A program made the translations under genes and the position numbers. From NCBI RefSeq assembly GCF_008364685.1, contig NZ_VTTL01000009.1, positions 238,993-302,992 of the forward strand: 64,000 bases of DNA, in the 5' to 3' direction. Positions 1 through 11,199 of the stretch are shown here, one piece after another (positions within the stretch are counted from its first letter, which is position 1; each line of letters opens with the position of its first letter). Below the pieces are notes generated by a model. It was given only the letters and a program-made list of their open reading frames with translations, was not told the origin of the DNA and did not search any database. The DNA is from Xanthobacter oligotrophicus (GTDB taxonomy: Bacteria; Pseudomonadota; Alphaproteobacteria; Rhizobiales; Xanthobacteraceae).

Positions 1-296
1 ATCCGGATGCCCGCAGTATTCGGGATGGCGGAGGTGGAGCCACTTGTCCAGCGCGCCGCAATGCGCAGGATCATTGCGCAGGACGGCGACAGGATGCCCA
101 ATGCATGGGCAGATTTGCCCTGCGCCCGGCGAGGCGCGGAGCCAGCCTTCCGGAACGCGAGCCGGTCGGTGTGGAGCGCGAAGCCTTGGCACGCGGGTTG
201 CTGTTCCCGCGGCAGGCCGACGACACAGGTCGCGCCGCGCCGGCGGATCGGGCGCGGACAACGCCACAGGACCGGTATCCCCGGGAGGAGCCTTGC
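1..296. other. Left edge, no supported gene
   Basis: I see no gene that can be supported here. Several frames are open on both strands, as expected in GC-rich DNA, but none looks like a known family. A leftward partial gene starting near 83 and running off the edge cannot be excluded. The right end supplies the upstream region of the binding-protein gene, with a strong Shine-Dalgarno GGGAGGAG at about 283-290, seven bases before the ATG at 297. Confidence 0.4.
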
Positions 297-1304
297 ATGA
301 CGCCGTTGCGTACTCTTCTGGCCGCCGCGCTCACCCTTCTCGCGGTGGCGCCGGCCGTGGCCGAGACCGACGTGAAATTCGCCCTCGACTGGAAGTTCGA
401 GGGGCCGTCCGCGCCCTATTTCGTGGCGCTGGACAAGGGGTACTACAAGGCCGAGGGCCTGAACGTCACCATCGACTCGGGGCCGGGCTCGGTGGCCGGC
501 ATCGCGCGGGTGGCGGCGGGCACCTATCCCATCGGCTTCTTCGACATCAACTCGCTGATGAAGTTCCGCGACCAGAATCCCGACAAGGCCGTGAAGGCCG
601 TGCTCATGGTCTATGACGAGCCACCCTTCTCCATCGTCACCCTGAAGAAGACCGGCATCGCCAAGCCGAAGGACCTCGAAGGCAAGACCCTCGGCGCCCC
701 CGCGCCCGACGGCGCCTTCGCCTAGTGGAAGGCCTTCGTGAAGGAGAACGGCATCGACGCCGACAAGGTGAAGATCGAGAACGTGGGCTTCCCGGTGCGC
801 GAGCCCATGCTGGCGGCGGGACAGGTAGACGCCATCACCGGCTTCTCCTTCTCCTCCTTCTTCAACCTGCGGCAGAAGGGCGTGCCGGCCGAGGACATCG
901 TGGTGCTGCTCATGTCCAAGTATGGCCTCGTGCTCTACGGCAACGCCATCATGGTGAACCCGGACTATGCCAAGGCCCATCCCGAGGTGGTGAAGGGCTT
1001 CGTGAAAGCCACCATCAAGGGCATCATCGAGACCGCCCGCGATCCCAAGGCCGCCATCGCCTCGGTGATGAAGCGCAACGAAACGGCGGACGAGGCCATC
1101 GAGCTGGCGCGCCTGGAAATGGCCCTGCGCGACAACATCGTCACCGCCTGGGTGAAGGCCAACGGCGTGGGCGACGTGGACCCGGCGCGGCTCGCCAAGT
1201 CCATCGAGCAGGTGGCCGTCACCTACGACTTCAAGGCCAAGCCCACGGCGGCGGACATCTTCACCGGCGAATACCTTCCGCCGGCGGCCGAGCGGAAGCT
1301 GTAG
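297..1304 (+). pseudogene. ABC transporter substrate-binding protein (SsuA/TauA/NMT1-like), interrupted by in-frame TAG
   Basis: Periplasmic binding protein of the SsuA/TauA/NMT1 type, which captures small organic solutes for an ABC importer. The start at 297 is set by the Shine-Dalgarno seven bases upstream and by a Sec signal peptide ending AVAPAVA-ET. The frame then runs through a typical two-lobe binding protein (KFALDWKFEGPSAPYFVA, GKTLGAPAPDGAFA). Codon 143 (723-725) is TAG, after which the same frame continues as WKAFVKENGIDADKVKIENV to the stop at 1304. The stop fits a CAG to TAG change. The downstream part alone would lack a signal peptide. ATPase and permease genes follow at 2027 and 3863, so this is their cognate receptor, now probably inactive unless the stop is read through or is a sequence error. 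Confidence 0.85.
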
Positions 1305-1354
1305 CTTCAAGCTGTAGACCTCAAACTGTAGACTTGGGGTGATCGGGATCGGCG

Positions 1355-1981
1355 ATGCGCATCTATGGCATGAACGGGTCGGGCAATTGCTGGAAGGCGG
1401 CGCAGATTCTCAGCCTTACCGGCCATGCCTTCGAGTGGGTGGAGACTTCGAGCGGCGCCGCCGGCACCCGCTCGCCGGACTTTCTCGCCCTCAATCCCAT
1501 CGGCAAGGTCCCCGTCGTCGTGCTGGATGACGGGACGGCGCTGCGGGAAAGCAACGCCATCCTGCTGCACTTCGCCGAAGGCACGCCGTGGCTGCCGCCG
1601 CCCGGCCTTCGGCGCACCCGCGTGCACGAGTGGCTGTTCTTCGAGCAGTACAGCCACGAGCCCCATATCGCTGTGGCGCGCTATCTGAAATCGTGGCTGC
1701 GGCAGGCGCATCTCCACGAGGCGCGGCTGGCCGATTGTGCCATCCGCGGTGCCGCCGCGCTGGATGTCATGGAGCAGCATCTCGCGGGCCAGCCATGGCT
1801 GGCGGGGGAGGGGCCGACCATCGCCGACCTCGCCTTGTTCGCCTACACCCATCGCGCCGAGGAGGCGGATTTCGACCTCACGCAGTGGCCGGCGGTGCTC
1901 GCCTGGGTGGAGCGGGTTGCCGCATTGCCGGGCATCAGCGTCATCCCGCCGCTCGACGAGATCCTGCCCCGCGCAAGTTGA
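1355..1981 (+). CDS. Glutathione S-transferase family protein
   Basis: Cytosolic glutathione S-transferase, 208 residues. The N-terminal thioredoxin-like half begins MRIYGMNGSGNCWKA and contains the cis-proline and glutathione-binding segments NPIGKVPVVVLDDG and LRESNAIL. An all-helical C-terminal half follows, with the capping motif GEGPTIADLALFAY near residues 148-161. The substrate cannot be read from sequence. It sits between the binding protein and the ATPase of one importer on the same strand, which suggests a role in handling whatever is imported. That is inference. The ATG at 1355 fits the family's usual first residues. Confidence 0.88.
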   Translation: MRIYGMNGSGNCWKAAQILSLTGHAFEWVETSSGAAGTRSPDFLALNPIGKVPVVVLDDGTALRESNAILLHFAEGTPWLPPPGLRRTRVHEWLFFEQYSHEPHIAVARYLKSWLRQAHLHEARLADCAIRGAAALDVMEQHLAGQPWLAGEGPTIADLALFAYTHRAEEADFDLTQWPAVLAWVERVAALPGISVIPPLDEILPRAS

Positions 1982-2026
1982 CGATGGCGGCTGCACAGGC
2001 CGCTTCAGATCCGAAAGGCACGTCGC

Positions 2027-2809
2027 GTGATCGCCCTCGACAACGTGACCCTCACCTATCCCGGCCGCACCGGTCCGGTGACGGCGCTGGCCGGCACCTC
2101 GCTCCATGTGCGGCGGGGCGAGTTCGCCGCTGTGGTGGGGCCGTCCGGCTGCGGCAAGTCCACGCTCATGAAGCTGGTGACGGGGCTCATCCGCCCCACC
2201 TCCGGTACCGTGGCGGTGGAGGGCAAGCCCGTCACTGGCCCGGTGAAGCTCGCCGGCATGGCGTTCCAGAATGCCAACTTGCTGCCGTGGCGCACCGTGC
2301 TCGCCAATGTGATGCTGCCGCTGGAGATCGTGCCGCCCTACCGCCAGCGCTTCTCCCGCGACAAGGCCGTGTTCCAGGACAAGGCCATGGCGCTGCTCAA
2401 CGTGGTGGGCCTCGGCGCCTTCGCGGATCGCTTTCCGTGGGAGATGTCCGGCGGCATGCAGCAGCGCGCCTCCCTGTGCCGCGCCCTCATCCACGAGCCG
2501 GCGCTGTTGATGCTGGACGAGCCGTTCGCAGCGCTGGACGCCTTCACCCGCGAGGAATTGTGGTGCGTGCTGCGCGACCTCTGGCAGAAGCTCGGCTTCA
2601 CGGTGATCCTGGTGACCCACGACCTGCGTGAGGCCGGCTTCCTCGCCGACACCATCCATGTGATGAGCGCGCGGCCCGGCCGCATCGTGGAGACGCGGGC
2701 GGTGGATTTCCCGCGCCCGCGGGAGCTGGATGTCTGCTACACGCCTGACTTCACCGAACTGGTGCACGAGCTGCGCGGCAAGATTGCCGAAGCGCGGCAG
2801 GCGGCGTGA
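2027..2809 (+). CDS. ABC transporter ATP-binding protein (SsuB/TauB-like)
   Basis: ATPase subunit of the nitrate/sulfonate/taurine-type importer family, 260 residues, acting on the cytoplasmic face of the membrane. Visible motifs in order are Walker A GPSGCGKST (residues 38-46), Q-loop FQNANLLPW, the ABC signature as MSGGMQQR, Walker B LLMLDEPFAALD and the switch histidine in LVTHDLREA. The start is a GTG at 2027. It follows the GST gene by 45 bases and belongs with the binding protein at 297 and the permease at 3863. The substrate is unknown; the linked xanthine dehydrogenase points to an N-heterocycle or aromatic compound. Confidence 0.93.
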   Translation: MIALDNVTLTYPGRTGPVTALAGTSLHVRRGEFAAVVGPSGCGKSTLMKLVTGLIRPTSGTVAVEGKPVTGPVKLAGMAFQNANLLPWRTVLANVMLPLEIVPPYRQRFSRDKAVFQDKAMALLNVVGLGAFADRFPWEMSGGMQQRASLCRALIHEPALLMLDEPFAALDAFTREELWCVLRDLWQKLGFTVILVTHDLREAGFLADTIHVMSARPGRIVETRAVDFPRPRELDVCYTPDFTELVHELRGKIAEARQAA

Positions 2810-2993
2810 CGGTGGCGCATCTTGCTCGTCTCAACAATACGGCCCCCGAGGCCTCGGGGTGGCCTGTTGCCCATCGATGCCGGCCGTCGTTTCATGGGCC
2901 CGCTCCGGCCGCAATGGCGCCGGCAGGGACGCTGGCCCCGGCGCGCGACCCCTGCGACGGCCCCTCCCGTCCGTCCGGATGCACGGAGGCCCC

Positions 2994-3818
2994 ATGAGCG
3001 ATCTTTCCCTCTCCGCCTATTTCAGCCGCATCGGCTACACTGGCACGCCGCGTCCGAACCTCTCCACGCTCACCGAGCTTCAGGCACTGCACGTGCGCGC
3101 CATCCCGTTCGAGGGGCTCGACCCGCTGGTCGGGTGCCCGGTGAAGCTCGACCTTCCGGTGATCGAGGCCAAGCTGGTCACCAGCCGGCGCGGCGGCTAC
3201 TGCTTCGAGCACAGTGTGCTGTTCAAGTCCGTGCTGGAGCAGATCGGCTTTGCCGTAACCGGACTGACGGGGCGGGTGCGCTGGATGTCGCAGCCGGATA
3301 GTCCGCTCAGCCCTCGCGAGCACATGCTCCTCAGTGTGGCGGTGGAGGGCGTGACGCGCCTCGTGGACGTGGGCTTCGGCGCCTGTCTCATCGACGAGCC
3401 CTTGCGCTTCGTGACCGATGTGGAGCAGCCCACGGCACTGGGCACGTTCCGCCTGAGCGCGGCCGATGGCCTGTTTTATCTGGCGGCACGCCAGCCGGCG
3501 GGCTGGCGCACCATGTACGTGTTCGATCTGGTGCCGCAGATCCATGCCGACTACGAGCTCGGCAATTGGTATACGTCGACGAGCCCCAACGTCCCGTTCG
3601 TCCACATCCTGATCCTTGAGCGCCTGTCGGACGATCGGCGCCACAAGATCATCGCGGACCGTTACATCATCGAGGGTCGCGACGGCGAGCGGCTGGAAGA
3701 GCACCCCATCGAGAATGCGGACCAACTGGCGCGATTGCTGGACGATGTCTTCGGCATTTCCCCGCCGGTCCCGGCGGCTGACCTGTTTGCCCGCGTCGCG
3801 GGTGCGCCACGCGCGTGA
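2994..3818 (+). CDS. nat: Arylamine N-acetyltransferase
   Basis: Arylamine N-acetyltransferase, 274 residues, which moves an acetyl group from acetyl-CoA to arylamines, hydrazines or related amines in the cytoplasm. The thiol-protease-like catalytic triad is intact: C70 in RRGGYCFE, H110 in REHMLL and D125 in LVDVGFG. The start at 2994 gives the normal family length; longer upstream extensions do not look like protein. It lies 184 bases after the ATPase gene and 44 before the permease gene, on the same strand. Its place inside a transporter operon is unusual and suggests work on an imported amine or aromatic compound (inference). Confidence 0.92.
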   Translation: MSDLSLSAYFSRIGYTGTPRPNLSTLTELQALHVRAIPFEGLDPLVGCPVKLDLPVIEAKLVTSRRGGYCFEHSVLFKSVLEQIGFAVTGLTGRVRWMSQPDSPLSPREHMLLSVAVEGVTRLVDVGFGACLIDEPLRFVTDVEQPTALGTFRLSAADGLFYLAARQPAGWRTMYVFDLVPQIHADYELGNWYTSTSPNVPFVHILILERLSDDRRHKIIADRYIIEGRDGERLEEHPIENADQLARLLDDVFGISPPVPAADLFARVAGAPRA

Positions 3819-3862
3819 GCCGACACCCGGCCGCCAGACATGAAGGAGCGATGTGAGGCGAC

Positions 3863-4633
3863 ATGAAATTCTCCGCAGAAGACCTCGCCCCCGTCGCCTT
3901 CACCGTGGGCCTGTTCGTGATCTGGGAGGCGGCCTGCCGCCTGTTCAGGATCGACACCTTCATCCTGCCCGCGCCGACGGACATCTTCGCCGCCATGGGA
4001 AAATACTGGTGGCCGCTGCTGAAGAATTCCTTCGTCACCCTTTGGACCACCATGGCCGGCTTTGCCATCGCGGTGGTGTTCGGCATCGCTTTGGGCATGG
4101 TGGTGGGCTGGTCGCGCACCATCTATCGCGGGCTTTATCCGGTGATGATCGGGTTCAACTCGGTGCCCAAGGTGGCCGTGGTGCCCATTCTCATCATGTG
4201 GTTCGGCATCGGCGAGATCCCGGCCATCCTCACCGCCTTCCTCATCTCCTTCTTCCCCATCGTGGTGAATGTGGCCACTGGCCTTGCCACCACCGAGCCG
4301 GAGCTGGAAGACGTGCTGCGGGCGCTGGGCGCCTCCAAGCTCGACATCATGCGCAAGGTGGGAATCCCGCGCACCGGGCCCTATCTGTTCGGGGCGCTTA
4401 AGGTGGGCATCACGCTCGCCTTTGTCGGGGCGGTGGTGTCGGAGACCATCGGCGCCAATGCGGGGGTGGGGCATCTCATGGTGCAGGCGGGCTCCAACTT
4501 CCAGATGTCGCTGGTGTTTGCCGGTCTGTTGGCGCTCGCGGTGGAGGGCATCCTCATGTACGCCATCTTCGCCGCCTTCGAGCGCCGCATGGTGGCCTGG
4601 GCGTTCCGCTCCTCCACCGGCGCGGGAGGCTGA
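3863..4633 (+). CDS. ABC transporter permease (SsuC/TauC-like)
   Basis: Inner-membrane permease of the nitrate/sulfonate/taurine importer family, 256 residues with about six membrane helices. The EAA loop that docks the ATPase is visible as LRALGASKLDIMRKVGIPRT near residues 154-173. It completes the importer started by the interrupted binding protein at 297 and the ATPase at 2027. The stop at 4633 is four bases before the GTG of the iron-sulfur subunit of xanthine dehydrogenase, so the two are probably co-transcribed and translationally linked. Confidence 0.93.
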   Translation: MKFSAEDLAPVAFTVGLFVIWEAACRLFRIDTFILPAPTDIFAAMGKYWWPLLKNSFVTLWTTMAGFAIAVVFGIALGMVVGWSRTIYRGLYPVMIGFNSVPKVAVVPILIMWFGIGEIPAILTAFLISFFPIVVNVATGLATTEPELEDVLRALGASKLDIMRKVGIPRTGPYLFGALKVGITLAFVGAVVSETIGANAGVGHLMVQAGSNFQMSLVFAGLLALAVEGILMYAIFAAFERRMVAWAFRSSTGAGG

Positions 4634-4637
4634 TCGG

Positions 4638-6046
<1,409 letters not shown>

Positions 6047-6050
<4 letters not shown>

Positions 6051-8341
6051 GCCGCGTGGTCCACGCCCCCGCCCGCCACGAGAGCGCCGGCGCCCATGTG
6101 AGCGGGCGCGCGCTCTATCTCGACGACATGCCCGAGCCCCCCGGCCTGCTCCACGGCGCGCTGGTGTTGAGCCCGCATCCCCATGCGCGCATCGTCTCCA
6201 TGGATCTCTCCGCCGCCCGTGCCTTGCCCGGCGTGGTGGCGGTGGCGGCCGGCGATGTGCCCGGCGTCAACGACATCGCCCCCATCCGCTCGGGGGAGCC
6301 GATGCTGGCGCAGGGCGTGGTCGAATATGTGGGCCATCCCGTGGCGGCCGTGGCCGCGCCGACACTGGATGAAGCCCGCGCCGCCGCCGCGCTGGTGAAG
6401 ATCGAATACGAACTGCTGCCCGCGCTCCTCGCCCTCGACGACGCCCTCGCCGCCGGCGCCCGCGTCGCGCCCGACCAACTGGTGGGCCGGGGCGACGTGG
6501 ATGCCGCCCTCGCCGCCGCGCTCCACCGCATCACCGGGGAGGTGCACTGCGGCGGGCAGGACCATTTCTATCTCGAAGGCCAGATCGCCATCGCCGTGCC
6601 GGGGGAGGACCGCGACATGCAGGTCTATTCCTCCACCCAGCATCCCACCGAGGCGCAGCATGGGGTCGCCCATGTGCTCGGCCTGCCGTTCGCCGCCGTC
6701 ACCGTGGAGGTGCGGCGCATGGGCGGGGCGTTCGGCGGCAAGGAGAGCCAAGCCACCATCATCGCCGCCATCGCCGCGCTGCTGGCCCACCACGCCCGCA
6801 GGCCGGTGAAGCTGCGCCTGCCCCGCGACGTGGACATGGAAGCCACCGGCAAGCGCCACCCCTTCCGCATCCGCTGGGACGCGGGCTTCGACGGCGAGGG
6901 CCGCCTCGCCGGCCTCGACCTGGAGCTGGCCGCCGATTGCGGGAACGTGGCGGACCTCTCCCCGGCGGTTGTCTCGCGCGCGCTCTGCCATGCGGACAAT
7001 TGCTATTTCATCCCGGTGGCGCGCTATCGCGGCCTGCTGGTGAAGACCAACACCGTCTCCAACACCGCCTTCCGCGGCTTCGGCGCGCCGCAGGGCATGC
7101 TCGCCAGCGAGGCGGTGATGGAGGCCATCGCCCGCCATCTGGGCCTGCCCATCGAGGAGGTGCGGGCGGCTAATTTCTACGGCGACGCGCCGCGCAACAT
7201 CACCCCCTACGGGCAGGAGGTGGAGGACAACATCATCGCCGAAGTGGTGGCCGAGCTTGACGGAAGGACGGACCTTGCCGCGTGGCGGCGTGACATCGCG
7301 GCCTTCAACGGGGCAAGCCCGGTGATCCGCAAGGGCCTCGCCACCATGCCCATCAAGTTCGGCGTGTCCTTCAATCTCACCACCCTGAACCAGGCCGGGG
7401 CGCTGGTGCACGTCTATACCGACGGCTCGGTGCACCTGAACCACGGCGGCACGGAGATGGGGCAGGGCCTGTTCGTGAAAGTGGCGCAGGTGGTGGCGGA
7501 CGCGTTCGGCATTCCGCTCGACCATGTGCGGGTCTCGGCCACCAGCACCGCCAAGGTGCCCAACACCTCGCCCACCGCCGCCTCCTCCGGCTCCGACCTC
7601 AACGGCATGGCGGCGCTGATCGCGGCAAAGGAGATCCGTGGCCGCATGGCCGGCGTTGTGGGCACCCGTTTCGGTGTGCCGGCCGAGGAAGTGGTATTCG
7701 CCGATGGGCGGGTCAGCGCGGGCAACCAGAGCCTCTCCTTCGGCGAGGCGGCCAAGCTGGCGTGGCAGGAGCGGGTACAGCTCTCCGCCGCCGGTTTCTA
7801 CAAGACGCCGAAGATCCATTTCGACCTCGCCACCGCGCAGGGCCGGCCCTTCTACTATTATACCTATGGCGCGGCGGCGGCCGAGGTGGCGGTGGATACG
7901 CTCACCGGCGAGGTGCGGGTGCTGCGGGCCGAGATCGTGCAGGATTGCGGGCGCTCCCTGAACCCGGCCATCGATCTCGGACAGGTGGAGGGCGCCTTCG
8001 TGCAGGGGCTCGGCTGGCTCACCTGCGAGGAACTGAAATGGACTGCCGAGGGCCGCCTCGCCACGCGCGGCCCCTCCACCTATAAGATCCCCGGCTCCCG
8101 CGACGTGCCGCCCGATTTCCGCGTCCACCTCATGGATCGGCCCAACCGGGAGGAGACGGTGCTGCGCTCCAAGGCGGTGGGCGAGCCGCCCCTGATGCTG
8201 GCGATTTCGGCCTGGCTCGCTATCCGTGAAGCCATCGCCAGCCTTGGCGGGGAAGGGCCCATCCGCCTCGATGCGCCGGCGACGCCGGAGCGGGTGCTGG
8301 CGGCGGTGGCGGTTCGCCGGGGGCATGCCGGGGCCGGATAA
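6047..8341 (+). CDS. xdhB: Xanthine dehydrogenase, molybdopterin-binding subunit
   Basis: Large molybdenum-cofactor subunit, 764 residues, close to the length of Rhodobacter capsulatus XdhB. Motifs typical of true xanthine dehydrogenases can be read: HFYLEGQ (the substrate glutamate), MGGAFGGKE, FRGFGAPQG (the substrate arginine), GTEMGQGL and the catalytic glutamate in KAVGEPPLM near the end. It overlaps xdhA by four bases. The maturation factor XdhC, which usually follows, is absent; the next gene is an IalB-family protein. The enzyme probably works in purine breakdown or, given the linked importer, on a related imported heterocycle. Confidence 0.93.
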
Positions 8342-8450
8342 CCCTCGGGCAGGCACGATTCCCGTTGCCTCCTGCGCCCCGCGTCGGATATCTCCCCCAA
8401 CGCCCCGCGCCACAGGCCGGCGAGAGGACGCGACGCAAAGGACGAAACAG

Positions 8451-9002
8451 ATGGCGCTTTCCGATCTGCTCCCCGCCTTCCGCCTGTCCGGGATGTCCGC
8501 GCTGGTCGTGTCGGCCGTCGCGTTCGCCGTGCCCGCCGCCGCCCAGACCGCCGCTGCGCCCTCCACCGATGCCCCGCCCACCGTGACCCGCTCGGTCCAC
8601 GACGACTGGACGGTGCGGTGCCAGGGCGAGGCCGAGAAGCGCGTCTGCGAGGCGGTGCAGACCCTTCAGCCCACCGGCGGCTCGGGCATCCTCGCCCATA
8701 TCGCCGTGCGGGCGGACAAAGGCGGCCCGGTCCGTCTTATCGTCCTGACCCCGCCCGGCGTGTGGCTGCCCACGAACGTGGCCCTCAAGGTTGCGGGCGT
8801 CACCGACGTGGTGCTCACCTTCAAGCGCTGCGGCCAGTTCTGCGTCGCCTCCACCGAGCTGGGCAAGGACCAGCTTGCGGCGCTGAAGGCCAGCTCCGGC
8901 GCCGGCGACCTGGTGTTCGAGGACGGCTCCCGCCATCCCATCGTGCTGCCTTTGTCCTTCAAGGGCCTTGGCGCGGCCATGGAAGCCAGCCTCAAGGGCT
9001 GA
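8451..9002 (+). CDS. Invasion-associated locus B (IalB) family protein
   Basis: Predicted secreted protein of the IalB family, 183 residues, common in Rhizobiales and named from Bartonella. A signal peptide covers about residues 1-32 (SALVVSAVAFAVPAAAQ). The mature part holds the family pattern: DDWTVRCQ, a second cysteine in KRVCEA and a pair in FKRCGQFCVAS. The ATG at 8451 is chosen because it directly precedes the signal peptide, although the frame is open further upstream. The exact function of the family is not established; members are periplasmic or envelope-associated. Confidence 0.88.
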   Translation: MALSDLLPAFRLSGMSALVVSAVAFAVPAAAQTAAAPSTDAPPTVTRSVHDDWTVRCQGEAEKRVCEAVQTLQPTGGSGILAHIAVRADKGGPVRLIVLTPPGVWLPTNVALKVAGVTDVVLTFKRCGQFCVASTELGKDQLAALKASSGAGDLVFEDGSRHPIVLPLSFKGLGAAMEASLKG

Positions 9003-9113
9003 AGCGGCTTTCTCTGCCTGCGGAGACGCACAAGCCCGCTCAGGTTGAGCCGGGAGCCCGTATCACGTTCATGAAGAGGGGCTGGAGGGAGGCGCCGTGA
9101 CGGTGCCGTCGCC

Positions 9114-11078
9114 TCAGTTGGCGGGCGGCGTCGGCGGCGCGGCCTTGCGTCCGGGGGCACCTTCCATGGCAGGCTCGGCGGCGGCGGTGCCGGCGCGTCC
9201 CTTCACCGCTTCCAGCAGCGGCAGCGCCGCGCCCGAACGCTCGATCAGGCTCAGGGGGTCGGCCATCACCATGGGGGTGTCCCATGGGCCGCGCACGCTG
9301 AAGGGCAGGTCCACGCCGCTGGTCGTGCTCTTGCTGGATGGGAGAACCAGCGAGGCGTGGCCGGCAAGGTCGAGGGACCGCTCGGCGATGGAGATGCTGC
9401 CCTCCATGCCAAGGCGCACTTGCTTGCCCTGAAGCTGCATCTCTTCCACGGTCCCCACCCCGTCCGTGATGGCGATGCGGCCGGACAGGTCGGTGAAGGC
9501 GGTGCGCCCGCCACGGGCGTCGCTGGTGGCGGAGAGCGGCCGGCGCTCGATGCGCTGGAGCACCTGGGCCACGTCGAGCCCCGCCAGATAGCCGTTGCCG
9601 GCGGAGATGGAGGCATTGCCGGTGAGGGTGCGGGCGATTTCCACGACATTGCCGCCGGCGCCCGAAACTTCCACCTGGAGCGTGCCGGTGCCCTCGATGC
9701 GGCGCATGCCGGCGATGTCCTCCAGCGTCCGCCCGAGGTCCACGTCGGTGGCTTCCGCCTCCAGCCGCACCTCGGCGCCGGTGGCGCGCCCATAGGGCAG
9801 GGCGGGATCCGGGGCACCCGGCGCAAGGCTGAGGGATGCGCGGAGCAGCCCACCCCAGCCGGTGGCCTCGCCCAGCACCATCACCAGCCGGCCGCCGGTG
9901 AGCACGGCGCTGGCCGCCACGGTGTTCAGGGTGGTCTCGTCCGCTACCACGCGGCCGGCGGACAGGCGCAGGTCGAGGTCGAAGCCCTCCAGCGGGGAAA
10001 GGTCGATGGGGCGGCGGTCCCAGTTGCGACCGTCGTCGGTGGTCAGGTGGATACCGCCATAGGGGGTCAGCGTGATCTTGTCGGCGGCAAACGTGCCCTG
10101 CAGCACCGGCCGGCCCTGGACCAGCTTCAGGAGGAAGGCGCCGTCGCCGCGGTTGCCGTCCAGGTCCAGCGACGCATCGGTCAGCGAGAGCCCGCCATCC
10201 TCCAGCGCGAGGTGGGCGGACAGGGCGAAGGGCCCGAGGCCGCCACGGGTGGGCGGTTCGATCCCGGCCCAGTCGAGCAGGTCGCGCAGGGCATCGGCTT
10301 CCGCCGACAGGGTGCCGGTGAGGACGGGCGCGGTCCCGAGCGCCGCGCGGCCCTGGAAGCGCGCCTCGGCACCGGTGGCGGCCAGAACCACCCGCGCCGG
10401 CGATGGCGTGCCGCTGAGAAAGCCGGCGGCATCATCCAGCACCAGGTTGACGGTGACGCGCTCGTCGCGCCAGTCGAAGGCGGCCCCAAGGGAGATGCCG
10501 CGTCCATCCACCACCCGGTCGAGGTTGGCGGTGAGGCCGCTGACCAGTTCCCGCGTCAGCCCGCCTTCGGAACGCCAGGCGATGGTGCCGTCCACGATTC
10601 GCAGCTCCGGCCATTGGGCGGCGGCAAATATGGGGGCAACCGCGAGGGCCGGCGTGAGCCCGTCGCCGGTGAGCACCAGGGTGGGGTGCTCGACGATCAC
10701 ATCGTCCACCTCCACCCGGCCGGCGAGGAGGTGCCAGATGTCGAGCCGCGTCACCACGTTCTCGGCGTCGAGGGATTGGCCGGAAGGCAGGGGGAAGGAG
10801 ACCTTGCCCAGCACCACACGCGGGGAGGGGAAGAGGCGCAGGGCCGGTTCGCCGAGGATCACCACCTTCTGCCCGGTGGAGCCGGCGAGCGCGTGCACGG
10901 CAATGCGACGCAGCTCGGCGCCGGGCACTACCAGCGGCAGGGCAGCCGTGACCGCCAGCAGCGCAACCGTGACGGCGCCGACGACGATCGCGACCACCAC
11001 GCCGGCACGGCGGGCATTTTTTCCAAGGCGCAGCATGAAGATCTTGATGGCTCCGATGGCGAAGGGCGTCGCCCGCAT
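9114..11078 (-). CDS. AsmA family protein
   Basis: Large envelope protein of the AsmA/TamB-like superfamily, 654 residues, thought to take part in outer-membrane assembly or lipid transfer between membranes. One N-terminal membrane anchor (residues about 24-50, AGVVVAIVVGAVTVALLAVT) is followed by the AsmA signature region (VVILGEPALRLFPSPRVVLG) and a long beta-rich periplasmic part. The C-terminal AsmA_2 region (DLSGRIAITDGVGTVEEMQL, LDLAGHASLV) is present. The start at 11078 has GGAGG six bases upstream. It is convergent with the IalB-family gene and stands alone. Confidence 0.87.
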   Translation of the reverse strand: MRATPFAIGAIKIFMLRLGKNARRAGVVVAIVVGAVTVALLAVTAALPLVVPGAELRRIAVHALAGSTGQKVVILGEPALRLFPSPRVVLGKVSFPLPSGQSLDAENVVTRLDIWHLLAGRVEVDDVIVEHPTLVLTGDGLTPALAVAPIFAAAQWPELRIVDGTIAWRSEGGLTRELVSGLTANLDRVVDGRGISLGAAFDWRDERVTVNLVLDDAAGFLSGTPSPARVVLAATGAEARFQGRAALGTAPVLTGTLSAEADALRDLLDWAGIEPPTRGGLGPFALSAHLALEDGGLSLTDASLDLDGNRGDGAFLLKLVQGRPVLQGTFAADKITLTPYGGIHLTTDDGRNWDRRPIDLSPLEGFDLDLRLSAGRVVADETTLNTVAASAVLTGGRLVMVLGEATGWGGLLRASLSLAPGAPDPALPYGRATGAEVRLEAEATDVDLGRTLEDIAGMRRIEGTGTLQVEVSGAGGNVVEIARTLTGNASISAGNGYLAGLDVAQVLQRIERRPLSATSDARGGRTAFTDLSGRIAITDGVGTVEEMQLQGKQVRLGMEGSISIAERSLDLAGHASLVLPSSKSTTSGVDLPFSVRGPWDTPMVMADPLSLIERSGAALPLLEAVKGRAGTAAAEPAMEGAPGRKAAPPTPPAN

Positions 11079-11199
11079 ACGGCGCCTCCGACCTCGATAC
11101 GGGGCGGAACCATCTGAGCCCTCTGTGTCGCTTTGATGGCTCCGGCCGGCGTGAGCGCGGCCGATGCACGCCGCCCCTGCTGCCGGTCATGCCGAAGCG

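Noticed and set aside
1..90. Possible partial leftward gene at the left edge
   Set aside because: Frames are open but no start codon with a ribosome site or recognisable family can be seen in so short a piece.
297..725. Stop-codon recoding (amber suppression) as a general explanation of the TAG interruptions
   Set aside because: Only two cases exist in 64 kb, one of them in a gene with a second lesion. No suppressor tRNA or pyrrolysine gene is visible. Mutation or sequence error is simpler.
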